A DNA stretch of 10,777 nucleotides from Tiamatella sp964451715 (GCA_964451715.1 CAYVIZ010000036.1:1-10777); one strand, 5' to 3'; counted from the first letter of the stretch, positions 1 to 7,610 are shown. Numbers and translations: made by a program. The notes: generated from the letters alone by a model not told the origin.

Positions 1-1
1 G

Positions 2-436
2 GTTATACTTTATACGAAGCCGTATGAAACCGCTTTAGCCGCATCTAGGGCAGGTGAGCTGTGCAGGATCCGTGGCTTGAGCGAGGAAATGGGCCGTGTC
101 TTAGTGGATTGTAGTGGTGTTGACATAACCCGTGTTGAGCCGCTTTTGGGTTTGGCTGAATCTTATACTGTCGAAGTCAAGCTCAGGTGCAGGGGGCGTG
201 TGTGTGGTATAAGCGGGTTAGATGATGTTGTACCCGGGAAACCATTTGTTTATAGTGGGCATCTCGTGGTCTGGGGTAGGGTTAGGGGTGGCTATGAGTT
301 GAAGGTAGGGCCTAAGACTGCTAGGCCTCCCGAGCCTCCTTTGCCGGCCTCGGTGTTCTATGTTACTAGTATTGAGGAGCTCCATGAGAGGAATAGAGTG
401 TTGGGTGATCTCTCGCGTAGGATATGGTGCCGGTAG
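2..436 (+). CDS. Hypothetical protein, 5' end outside the window
   Basis: The frame is open from base 2 to a TAG at 434-436, giving at least 144 residues. A TTG at 77 is a possible start, but no Shine-Dalgarno precedes it and the codons before it look coding, so the true start probably lies upstream of the window. I do not recognise the family. The visible part is soluble, with beta-like alternation in the middle, three cysteines near the centre (in RCRGRVCG and VDCSG), a proline-rich stretch (RPPEPPLP) and a basic C-terminus ending RRIWCR. There are no transmembrane segments and no nucleotide-binding motif. Codon use is unlike every other + strand gene here: by hand count about 45 of roughly 116 codons end in T and about 40 in G. 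That could reflect the leading replication strand, transfer or rearrangement. No function can be assigned. Confidence 0.6.
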   Translation, partial: VILYTKPYETALAASRAGELCRIRGLSEEMGRVLVDCSGVDITRVEPLLGLAESYTVEVKLRCRGRVCGISGLDDVVPGKPFVYSGHLVVWGRVRGGYELKVGPKTARPPEPPLPASVFYVTSIEELHERNRVLGDLSRRIWCR

Positions 437-444
437 AGTGTATC

Positions 445-478
445 TAAATATATACTGCTAGCTGATAGAATTTATAGT
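445..478 (+). promoter_or_regulatory. Two TATA-like boxes upstream of the 590 gene or its leader RNA
   Basis: Two archaeal TATA-like elements sit in this spacer: TAAATATATA at 445-454 and TTTATAGT at 471-478. With the usual distance of about 25 bases, they predict transcription starts near 477 and 501. The second prediction falls at the 5' edge of the candidate structured RNA, and both leave a leader of roughly 90-110 bases before the ATG at 590, long for an archaeal mRNA. This is motif reading only; no start site is known. Confidence 0.45.
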
Positions 479-497
479 ATACCCGTGTCAGTGGATC

Positions 498-566
498 AGG
501 CTGGGATGAGGTAAGCCCTATCCACCGAGGCCCGGTATTGATGAGGATATGAAACCCCGACTGACC
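498..566 (+). ncRNA. Candidate structured RNA, C/D-box-like sRNA or leader element
   Basis: This spacer contains box-like motifs in the order expected of an archaeal C/D guide RNA. They are C-like GGGATGA (503-509, one mismatch to RUGAUGA), D'-like CCGA (525-528, one mismatch to CUGA), C' TGATGA (539-544, exact) and D CTGA (561-564, exact). The putative guides are 15 and 16 nucleotides, somewhat longer than the common 10-12, and the D'-C' linker is 10. GATGAGG occurs twice, once in each C-type box. Small hairpins are also possible: GGCT 499-502 with AGCC 514-517, and ACCG 524-527 with CGGT 533-536. GTCAGT (487-492) can pair with ACTGAC (560-565) around the whole element. It ends about 25 bases before the membrane-protein ATG, so it could be part of that mRNA leader. 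I identified no rRNA or tRNA target. Confidence 0.33.
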
Positions 567-589
567 ATGGCCTGGGAGGCGGTTAAGGG

Positions 590-1894
590 ATGGGAGAGCC
601 ATACCCTGTAGGAGAGTTCGCCTTGAGAATACTGATAGCATTCTTCGCCGGGGCACTCATAGGGCTTGAGAGGGAGAGAACAAGGATAAAGAGCCAGTCC
701 AAGTACGACCTCCCGGGCCTGAGGAGCTTCGGGCTGACAAGTATACTGGGCTCACTCGTGGCATTCCTCTCCCTCTACTCGGAGGGTATAAATGGAAACC
801 TAGTATTCGCCACAGGTACGGTGGGATTCATAGTCATACTGTTGTTCTACATTATCCACCGCATGTTAATCAACAATCTCTCAGGAATAACAACGTACCT
901 CACGCTGATAATAGCCTATATCCTAGGAGTACTCGCAGGCCTTGGAATGATGGTTGAAGCCGTGTCCGCCAGCATACTAGCTACGTTCGTCCTCTCCGTC
1001 AAGTATCCCTCACGCCGCATAGTCCGCGAGTTGTCATACAAGGAGTTCATAGCGGCGCTGGAAGTAGGGACTCTAAGCCTTATACTGGGACCTATAATAT
1101 ACAGTCTAAACGTGAGCTTCCTAGGGGTCAGCGTATTCAAGGTCTACATATTCTTCCTGGTAGTCCTATGGATAAGCCTAGTATCATACTTCCTCGTAAA
1201 GGCTTTCGGCGGGCTGGGGCTCGAGACCAGCGCTGTGCTGGGAAGCCTGGTTAATAGCGAGGCCACGATAGCGTCTGTCGCGTCGATAATAGGTAAAATA
1301 ATGGATAACGCTCTCAGGAAGAGTCTACTAAGAATAATGACCCTAGTAATAATAGCAACGCTCCACATACGGTCAGCCACCCTTACACTGGTAGCCGTCT
1401 ACACTTTCCTCAACACGACGGCGGCAGAGGAGCTTGTTATACCAGTTATAATCGCCACCCTACCCTCTGCTGCCCTGCTCTCTATAATAATATCGAGACG
1501 GGAAGGCGTCGAAACTGGTGAGAGGATATCTGTTGAAAGCCCGCTCAACTGGAGCGGGGCGGTGAAAACCGCTATAGCATACGCCATACTCACACTAGCA
1601 GTATACGCCGCATCCTCAACCTATACGGGCGTACTCCCATTAATAGCGTTCCTGGGAGGCCTGGTGAACGCTGCAGCCACTATATTCTCGCTGGCAGCCT
1701 ATGCTGGCACGCTGCCCTTAAACCTTGTAGCCGGCAGCCTACTCTTATCAGTAGCCTCAGCGACTCTCAATAAGGTATTCTACCTGCCCAGCGAGATGTA
1801 TAGAAGCGGTGAATGGAAGAACGTGCTCTTCACATCTATAATAATGAGTATACCATTCTTCCTGGTAGCCTTCATAGAGTTCCTTATAGCCTAG
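590..1894 (+). CDS. MgtC/SapB-type membrane protein with DUF4010 domain
   Basis: This is a 434-residue, very hydrophobic protein with roughly 12-14 predicted membrane helices. The N-terminal part (about residues 10-60) carries the MgtC/SapB signature: a first helix followed by GLERE, then a basic loop and GLRSFGLTS. The remainder fits DUF4010, with two related helical blocks. One reads GLGLETSAVLGSLVNSEAT (about 207-225); the other contains FLGGLVNAAATIFSLAA (about 353-369), suggesting internal duplication. It should sit in the cell membrane. Bacterial MgtC relatives are linked to magnesium and ATP homeostasis, but the substrate and role of archaeal DUF4010 fusions are not established, so no transport activity is claimed. 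The ATG is supported by GGGAGG at 574-579, about 10 bases upstream. It appears monocistronic, because the Alba gene 77 bases on has its own promoter. A regulatory RNA may lie in its leader. Confidence 0.82.
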   Translation: MGEPYPVGEFALRILIAFFAGALIGLERERTRIKSQSKYDLPGLRSFGLTSILGSLVAFLSLYSEGINGNLVFATGTVGFIVILLFYIIHRMLINNLSGITTYLTLIIAYILGVLAGLGMMVEAVSASILATFVLSVKYPSRRIVRELSYKEFIAALEVGTLSLILGPIIYSLNVSFLGVSVFKVYIFFLVVLWISLVSYFLVKAFGGLGLETSAVLGSLVNSEATIASVASIIGKIMDNALRKSLLRIMTLVIIATLHIRSATLTLVAVYTFLNTTAAEELVIPVIIATLPSAALLSIIISRREGVETGERISVESPLNWSGAVKTAIAYAILTLAVYAASSTYTGVLPLIAFLGGLVNAAATIFSLAAYAGTLPLNLVAGSLLLSVASATLNKVFYLPSEMYRSGEWKNVLFTSIIMSIPFFLVAFIEFLIA

Positions 1895-1904
1895 GCTAAA
1901 CAAG

Positions 1905-1914
1905 CCTTATATAC
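1905..1914 (+). promoter_or_regulatory. TATA box of the Alba gene
   Basis: CTTATATAC within 1905-1914 is a good archaeal TATA box. It predicts transcription starting near 1935, giving a short leader of about 35 bases. A purine-rich ribosome site, GGAGAGGAG (1955-1963), precedes the ATG at 1972 with a spacer of about 8. Confidence 0.65.
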
Positions 1915-1971
1915 TACGTGTTACGACCGAGAAATAACTAGATCCACGAGTGTAGGAGAGGAGTAACAGTC

Positions 1972-2259
1972 ATGACTGCAGCCAGTATCTTGGAGATTAA
2001 CATAGGCCAGAAAACCCTGGACGAGTACTTGTTGGAGGCCATAACCGCATACCAGAGCGGCGTGGAAAGCCTGGTAATACGCGCTAGAGGCTTCAACATA
2101 TGCAAAGCGGTTGACCTATACAACGAGCTGCTGGAAAGACTGGGCGACGATGTCGTCAGGGTAGAGGCCACGGAGATAGGCACGGAGAGGGTAAGAGAGA
2201 AGGGCAGAAGCGTGCCCCGCAGCTATATAGTTATAAAGATCTCACTAGCCCCCGCCTAG
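1972..2259 (+). CDS. albA: Alba-family DNA/RNA-binding chromatin protein
   Basis: This 95-residue protein matches the small Alba fold over its full length. IGQK (11-14) corresponds to the IGKK DNA-contact segment of Sulfolobus Sso10b. A helix follows (LDEYLLEAITAYQSGVESL), then VIRARGFNICKAV at the position of VIKARGRAISKAV, a second helix, a charged hairpin (EIGTERVREKGRSVPRS) and the last strand YIVIKISL. Alba dimers coat DNA and RNA in archaeal cells. Two classical residues differ: Gln13 replaces the Lys16 acetylated in Sso10b (the next Lys is kept), and Leu replaces the Phe60-type dimer-dimer contact. It may therefore be a divergent paralogue of the Alba2 kind rather than the main Alba; no other copy can be seen here. 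The gene has its own promoter and ribosome site. It converges on reverse gyrase, their stop codons sharing CTAG at 2256-2259. Confidence 0.88.
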   Translation: MTAASILEINIGQKTLDEYLLEAITAYQSGVESLVIRARGFNICKAVDLYNELLERLGDDVVRVEATEIGTERVREKGRSVPRSYIVIKISLAPA

Positions 2260-5200
2260 ACGGCCGCCGGCACACTGCTCTCCAGCCTCGAAGCCTCGAT
2301 TAGAACGTCTATCTGTGCCTTAAGAGTCTCCAAGGCCTTATCCACGTGTATCACCCCGTTGTAGATGAGGTCCATCGTCTTCTCCATACTCCGGCTAGCC
2401 TCCTCTGATACAAGCTGGGAGAAGTTATCCATGACAAACCTGTAGGCCTCCACGCCCTGCTTAGTAGGCACCAGGAACTTCCTCTTCTTACTTTCAATAA
2501 CATAGCCATGCCTCTTATTAGCGGCTATAGCGTTGGCATAAGTGCTCGGCCTTCCTATACCCTTCTCCCTCATCATCCTAATCACATCACCACTCCTGAG
2601 GAGGCTTACAGTACTGGCCCTATACACGTAAACAGCCTCTGACTCCAGCATGGCACCGCTCTCCACCCCGGCGAGCCAGGAGAGGGTCACGGGGTTATCT
2701 ACAACGTCAAACCCGTGCTCCACAACCCTGTCTACCCCTCTCAGAGTAGTTTCAAGTCTTCCATCCAGGGAGATGCTCGCCTCTACTACCTCCACCCTGG
2801 CGGGCTTCATCTGGCTAGCTATGAACCTCCTGAAGATCAGGTCGTAAAGCCTCAGATGCCATCCTGTAAGCTTTACCTGAATCCTGAGGCTGCCGTCGAG
2901 GATCCTCCGCCTCACCTCCTCCGCGTCCATAGGCTTCGTGGGCCTTATAGCCTCATGGGCCCCGCCGTCGCCCCAGGAGCGCGGCTGGTAGAGCTCTGCT
3001 AGCCCCCTCCTCTCAAGGTACTCCCTGGCTATGCCTATGCCTGTAGGGGAGACCCTTGTACTATCCGTCCTGTGATAGGTTATAAGCCCGGCCTCGAAGA
3101 GGTTCTGGGCCAGAGCCATCGTAAGCTCGGCGTTGAACCCTAGCTTGCGGCTTGCATCGTATAACAGGCTGTCCGTAGTATAGGGGGGCGGGGGGTTCTT
3201 GGCTGTTATACTAGTCTTCTTCTCTTTAACCTCGACGCGTACATTATTCTTCTTCCTATACTCTTTGGCTATACTCTTATCCATGGTATGGAATGATACA
3301 CGCCCCCCGCCCCTCAGCCTGACGCTTATAGCGTATCCTAGATTCTCCCTCCACTCGGAGTGCCTCTCTATGATCCAGCCCAGCACCGGGGTCTGGACTC
3401 TCCCTGCTCCAAACCACCTCTTACCGAAGGACTCCCATAAACGCCGGGATATAGAGAAGCCTATCCACCTGTCCTCTATCCTCCTGTAAACCTGGCTCTC
3501 AACGAGCCTCTTATCCAGCTCTCTGGGGCTTCTAAGCGCCTCTATGACCGCCTGCGGGGTCACCTCGTGGAACTCGCCTCTCGACACATTGGAGTTGTAA
3601 GGCCTAACTGTGAGGTAGACATCATAGGCTATCTTCTCACCCTCAGTGTCCGGGTCTGTCGCTATTATAACCCGGTCAACCTCCCGGGCCAGCTTGCTGA
3701 GGACCTCGAGCCTGCTACTACTGTCGACTATTGCGGCCTCCTCACCACACACGGGACACCTGTTATGTATACTGGCAAACCTATGCCCGCACTTCAGGCA
3801 CTTCTTTATACTACCATACACGGGCATAAACTCTCCATTATCTATTCTCACACCATAATAGCTCTCCTCGTCATCCACAACCAGGTCGTAGAGGTGTCCC
3901 AGCGTGCTCGTTATAGTAAGGAGGTAAACCTTACCCGTGCCAGGATCCACGGCGGTCGTCTCGTAGACTGTGAGCCTGCCATACCTCCTCCTCGCGGGGC
4001 GGCCCCAGAACCACGCTATTGTCCTAGCCTTGTTCGGGCTCTCAACTATGAATAACACCGTCTCTATATCAACCTTCTTACCAACCCCCCTCCTCGAAAG
4101 CTCCATGTCCCTGCCGAGCTGATCTAGGTCCAGCTCCTCGAACCTCTTCAGCCCGCTGTTATACACGTAGAACCTCAGCCTGTCCTGGAACGCTGTTACC
4201 CTCTCGTAGACATTGTCTATAACCACGCTCAGCCCTTTAGTCATAACCATACGGTACAGCCTGCTCGCCCTACCGCTTGCCTGTAAGTAGGTGGGTATAT
4301 CAGGGGCATCGATATAGAGCCTCCCGTTCCTCTTAACCACCACATAACTAGAAACCCTGAGGCTACCCCCCTCCGGTATCAGGGACTCATACATAGAGGA
4401 GGCATAGGCGCCCCACTCCTTTATGAGTCCAACCAGTTCACCGAGCGGCCCAGAGGCTTCTATCTTACCCTGCAAAGCCATCTGGACCAGCTCGCCATTC
4501 CCCACCCTATCCAACAGCCTGGATATTCTATCAGCAGTCTCGCCCGCCTCGGCGTAGCCGTTGTCGGCCAGGTATACTAGTAGACTGAGCAGCCTCTGGG
4601 GGCTCTTAACAGCGTTCTCCAGCGACATGCGGCGCCCTGGGACGCCGACGAACACGGTGTACCTAACCCGCTCCGGGAGATCCAGCCCCCTCACAATTAC
4701 ACCATACCTGGAAGCCATGCCTACTACTACATCAGCCTCCCCCGAGGCAAGCTTCTTAACAGCCCTCCTGCTGCTCGTGAGGGCCTGCTCCACCCTTACA
4801 CCGCTCTCCTCTAGAGCCTTGATTATCCTCCTAGCCTTCTCCTTCCCATGTATCTGTGATACAAACACCAGTCCACCAGCGCCCAGCTTCTCCACTACCT
4901 CTACAACCTTCGACTCAACGTCATCCGCTACAATATACGAGTCGACGACGTCTCTCATGTAATCCGATCCTCCCCCGACCTCGAAGCCTAGGAGCTCCTT
5001 GAAGATGAAGTGCTTGAACCCCCTCGGCCTCCCCGTCGCGGTCGCTATAACCAGCTGCCCTATGCTCCTATCTGAAACCAGGTCGGCGAGCTCCTTCTCC
5101 AGCCGGAGAAGCCTCTGCTTCAACTCCTCTACCAGCGCCTCCTTCCCACTCCTCAGCTCAGCGAAGAACTTGAGCCTGGTCTTGACTATCTTGTAGGCAT

Positions 5201-5933
5201 GCTCTACAGCCTCCACAGGGAACCCGAGCAGGACGAGCACGCGGTCTATGTTCTTCGAGTTCCTGAGCAGGCTGTCCACGTCGTCTATAAGTATGAAGTC
5301 GAAGGAATGCCTTGCTAGGAGCTCGTATCTACGCTGGAGGAACCCTGTGGTTACAACCAATATGTCGAAGTCCCCCGAAGCAATCCTCTCCAGGCTCTCC
5401 TCCCTCCTCTTCTTCGACATGCTCCCATAGTAGTAGAGGACGCGTACACTCTCACCTGAAGACTCCGCTATCCCTTCAAGCCTAGCAGCGACCTGTATGA
5501 CCAGGTTCTCCGTGGGCAGAATATAGAGTACCCTGCCCTCCCCGCCTGACGCCCTGTACACGGCATAAGTCATGAGTAGAGTAGTCTTCCCCACCCCCGT
5601 CGGGGCTATTATGGCGAAGCTCTGCCCGTTCAGAAGCCTCCTAGCCCAGCTCCTCTGGGCGCTCCATAGCGTGCTCCCATTGGCCCTAGCGAAGAACTCG
5701 GAGAACCGCTCATACTCCTTCTCCTGGAGCCATAGATACGAGTACCTGCCCGGCCTCCCGTTAGATTTAAGCGCCCTATAAACCTCCTCCACGCCGCCCT
5801 CAACCGGCGACGGCAGGCAGTGCACGCATGGAAGCCCCTTCTCTAGTCTATCAGCCGTTATTGGCCCTCCACAGTTAGGGCATCCCCTGCTGTATACTAT
5901 CTTCAACCCTAAAACCCGGGGGAACGTTTCCAT
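2256..5933 (-). CDS. rgy: Reverse gyrase (helicase-topoisomerase IA fusion)
   Basis: At 1225 residues this is full length for the enzyme that introduces positive supercoils into DNA using ATP, a hallmark of hyperthermophiles. The N-terminus has a zinc finger (C18, C21, C36, C39). The helicase-like half shows Walker A APTGVGKT (110-117), the DDVD box (217-220), the ATATGRP motif and QASGRASR (551-558). The topoisomerase half starts near 625 with the TOPRIM FIVESPNK (Glu631) and TDPDTEGE (Asp760, Asp762, Glu764). A second zinc finger is inserted between these two motifs (C712, C715, C726, C729). The active-site tyrosine is Tyr953 in GLITYHRTDS (codon 3075-3077). No domain is missing or frameshifted. 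The ATG is chosen because the zinc finger follows it directly; its ribosome site is weak and I see no convincing TATA box. Crenarchaea often have two copies; I cannot tell whether this is TopR1 or TopR2. Confidence 0.97.
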   Translation of the reverse strand: METFPRVLGLKIVYSRGCPNCGGPITADRLEKGLPCVHCLPSPVEGGVEEVYRALKSNGRPGRYSYLWLQEKEYERFSEFFARANGSTLWSAQRSWARRLLNGQSFAIIAPTGVGKTTLLMTYAVYRASGGEGRVLYILPTENLVIQVAARLEGIAESSGESVRVLYYYGSMSKKRREESLERIASGDFDILVVTTGFLQRRYELLARHSFDFILIDDVDSLLRNSKNIDRVLVLLGFPVEAVEHAYKIVKTRLKFFAELRSGKEALVEELKQRLLRLEKELADLVSDRSIGQLVIATATGRPRGFKHFIFKELLGFEVGGGSDYMRDVVDSYIVADDVESKVVEVVEKLGAGGLVFVSQIHGKEKARRIIKALEESGVRVEQALTSSRRAVKKLASGEADVVVGMASRYGVIVRGLDLPERVRYTVFVGVPGRRMSLENAVKSPQRLLSLLVYLADNGYAEAGETADRISRLLDRVGNGELVQMALQGKIEASGPLGELVGLIKEWGAYASSMYESLIPEGGSLRVSSYVVVKRNGRLYIDAPDIPTYLQASGRASRLYRMVMTKGLSVVIDNVYERVTAFQDRLRFYVYNSGLKRFEELDLDQLGRDMELSRRGVGKKVDIETVLFIVESPNKARTIAWFWGRPARRRYGRLTVYETTAVDPGTGKVYLLTITSTLGHLYDLVVDDEESYYGVRIDNGEFMPVYGSIKKCLKCGHRFASIHNRCPVCGEEAAIVDSSSRLEVLSKLAREVDRVIIATDPDTEGEKIAYDVYLTVRPYNSNVSRGEFHEVTPQAVIEALRSPRELDKRLVESQVYRRIEDRWIGFSISRRLWESFGKRWFGAGRVQTPVLGWIIERHSEWRENLGYAISVRLRGGGRVSFHTMDKSIAKEYRKKNNVRVEVKEKKTSITAKNPPPPYTTDSLLYDASRKLGFNAELTMALAQNLFEAGLITYHRTDSTRVSPTGIGIAREYLERRGLAELYQPRSWGDGGAHEAIRPTKPMDAEEVRRRILDGSLRIQVKLTGWHLRLYDLIFRRFIASQMKPARVEVVEASISLDGRLETTLRGVDRVVEHGFDVVDNPVTLSWLAGVESGAMLESEAVYVYRASTVSLLRSGDVIRMMREKGIGRPSTYANAIAANKRHGYVIESKKRKFLVPTKQGVEAYRFVMDNFSQLVSEEASRSMEKTMDLIYNGVIHVDKALETLKAQIDVLIEASRLESSVPAAV

Positions 5934-6136
5934 GTAACCACAGTTTAATGGAGAGCGGCCCGGTAATACCAGGGTAAACCCAGCGCAGCCCCCCTACCCC
6001 GGCTTGGCTCTACAAGCGGGAACACTAGTACATGGAACCTTCAAGTGTAATGATGAATATGGAGGAGGGAAGGAGAGGTCTGGAAACAGTATACGGAGGG
6101 ATCCCGAGTAGACTGGGGTGACTGTATGATGAGGGG

Positions 6137-7519
6137 TTAGGGGGTCAGCCTCTCCGGGTCCCTTGGAAGTAGGCGGGCCTCCCTTATGTTCCTGAGGCCT
6201 AGTATCTGCTTGACAACCCTCTCAAGACCGGTTCCCGCGCCGCCGTGAGGCGGTGCCCCGTATTTGAACATTTCTATGTACCATCTAAGCCCCTCTACTC
6301 CTAGCCCCTTGTTTTCAACCTGCTTTAAGAGATTACTGTAGACATGCTGCCTCTGCCCTCCCGTGGTCATTTCTAGTCCCCGGAATATGAGGTCGAAGCT
6401 GCATGTAGGAGTATCGGGTTTAAGGTTCTCAGAGCACTCCTCCCCGGGCTCCTCTATGCACGTGCACGGCATCGTGTAGAAGGGCCTCGGCCCCCAGGGG
6501 TACCTCGTTATGAACACCGCCTCGTACCCGTGTTCTCTCGACATGTACTCTCCTAGCAGCCTTTCGCCCTCAGTGTCAAGATCCTCCCCGGGCGGGTACT
6601 CCTTCCCATACTCCCTCCTGAGTATATCGTGGGCCTCCTCGAGCGTTATCCTCGGTATCTCCTTGACAGGCTCTAGCAGAGAGTTAGGATAGTACTTCTC
6701 CATCAGGTCGCCATACTTCTTTATAACAGTCTCAGTGACAGTCTTGAGGTACTCCTCCGCGACGTCCATGACCTGCTCGAAGCCCCTTATGAAGCCCATC
6801 TCATAATCCATACTAGTATACTCCGTCAAGTGCCTAGGGGTGTGATGCGGCTCCGCCCTGAACACAGGGCCTATCTCGAACACCCTCTCCAGCCCGGATA
6901 TGACGCCGAGCTGCTTGTAGAGCTGAGGGCTCTGGGCAAGGTAGGCTTCCCTCTTAAAGTATATCACCGTGAACACTTCTGCCCCGCCCTCACTGGCGGC
7001 CCCGAGTATCTTCGGGGAGAATATCTCTGTGAACCCGTTCCTCATCATGACCCTGCGGAATACATCCGCCGCCTCAGCCTCTACCTCGAAGATCAATCTT
7101 ACCTTGTCATTCCTGAGATCTAGGTACCTGTAATCCAGGCGCTTAGCCAGCATAGTCTTCTCGGGCTCCCTCACATCGATAGGAAGAGGCTCAGCCTCGG
7201 AGAGCACATACAGCTCCTCCACTACAAGCTCCCTCCCACCAGGAGCCTCCTCGTTCTCCTTAACCACGCCGCGCACAGCTATAACGCTCTCGACGCTGAG
7301 CTTTCTAGCCCTCCTCCAGGCCTCCTCGGAGACGTTCCTCCTCACGACGAGCTGTATACGCCCACTCCGGTCCCTGAGCACTATGAAGACAAGCCTGCCA
7401 ATAACCCTGACATGCTCAGCCCACCCGGCTGCAACCTGCTCCCCCTCAACAGCCCCCGGGTCGGTGAGAAGCTCCCTCGCAAGCCTCCTCCTGGACAAGT
7501 CTATAGCCACGTAGCCCAC
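6137..7519 (-). CDS. aspS: Aspartyl-tRNA synthetase, probably non-discriminating
   Basis: This 460-residue class IIb synthetase joins aspartate to tRNA-Asp in the cytoplasm. An OB-fold anticodon domain (about 25-105) is followed by the catalytic domain. Visible motifs are motif 1 around GFTEIFSPKI (162-171), motif 2 FRAE (220-223) with PRHLTEYTSMDYE, and motif 3 GGAGTGLER (426-434). Aligned by eye to the Thermococcus kodakarensis enzyme, Trp26 becomes Glu35 and Lys85 becomes Pro93. A proline there marks AspRSs that also charge tRNA-Asn, implying Asn-tRNA is made by amidotransferase. An unusual insertion near the active site holds Cys352, 354, 362 and 373. The start given is GTG at 7519; a GTG at 7510 is better spaced from AGGGGTGGG (7523-7515) and would remove three residues. 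A TATA box at 7566-7559 drives it, divergent from topA. Reverse gyrase lies 203 bases downstream on the same strand, probably transcribed separately. Confidence 0.96.
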   Translation of the reverse strand: MGYVAIDLSRRRLARELLTDPGAVEGEQVAAGWAEHVRVIGRLVFIVLRDRSGRIQLVVRRNVSEEAWRRARKLSVESVIAVRGVVKENEEAPGGRELVVEELYVLSEAEPLPIDVREPEKTMLAKRLDYRYLDLRNDKVRLIFEVEAEAADVFRRVMMRNGFTEIFSPKILGAASEGGAEVFTVIYFKREAYLAQSPQLYKQLGVISGLERVFEIGPVFRAEPHHTPRHLTEYTSMDYEMGFIRGFEQVMDVAEEYLKTVTETVIKKYGDLMEKYYPNSLLEPVKEIPRITLEEAHDILRREYGKEYPPGEDLDTEGERLLGEYMSREHGYEAVFITRYPWGPRPFYTMPCTCIEEPGEECSENLKPDTPTCSFDLIFRGLEMTTGGQRQHVYSNLLKQVENKGLGVEGLRWYIEMFKYGAPPHGGAGTGLERVVKQILGLRNIREARLLPRDPERLTP

Positions 7520-7555
7520 CCCTAATACTCTGGTGGAACATATAGCCCACTAGGG

Positions 7556-7567
7556 CCATATATAAAC
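7556..7567. promoter_or_regulatory. TATA box between aspS and topA, possibly bidirectional
   Basis: ATATATAAA at 7558-7566 reads TTTATATAT on the minus strand, a strong archaeal TATA box for aspS (predicted start near 7535, 15-25 bases before its start codons). On the plus strand, TATATAAA predicts a start near 7590, just before the topA ribosome site at 7596. No second TATA-like element is evident in the gap, so one box may serve both genes. Orientation would depend on flanking BRE bases, which are not decisive by eye. Confidence 0.6.
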
Positions 7568-7595
7568 ATCGACTACATACCATTCACGGTAAACC

Positions 7596-7603
7596 GGAGG
7601 GTG
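7596..7603 (+). promoter_or_regulatory. Ribosome binding site of topA
   Basis: GGAGGGTG at 7596-7603 is the only strong Shine-Dalgarno sequence before topA. It bears on the disputed start: it overlaps a GTG at 7601 that is in the wrong frame, but sits about 7-10 bases before an in-frame ATT at 7611. Its position shortly after the predicted transcription start (about 7590) supports translation beginning in this region, not at the GTG at 7788. Confidence 0.5.
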
Positions 7604-7610
7604 CAAGGCG

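Noticed and set aside
498..560. Fluoride (crcB) riboswitch
   Set aside because: Two short hairpins and a TGATGA resemble it, but the pseudoknot strand (CCTC-like) that should directly follow TGATG is missing; the bases there are GAGGATATG.
3567..4055. A 162-codon plus-strand frame inside reverse gyrase
   Set aside because: It overlaps the TOPRIM and zinc-finger region of rgy, shows no family motif, and follows from the GC-rich composition of the real gene.
6050..6132. Possible C/D-box RNA or micro-ORF between rgy and aspS
   Set aside because: ATGATGA occurs at 6050-6056 and 6126-6132, but no CTGA D box is present on either strand in the right place. The 23-codon frame 6050-6121 has no promoter or homology signal.
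5934..6136. Promoter of reverse gyrase
   Set aside because: Only weak candidates such as TTTACC (minus strand, near 5978-5973) are seen; none is good enough to annotate.
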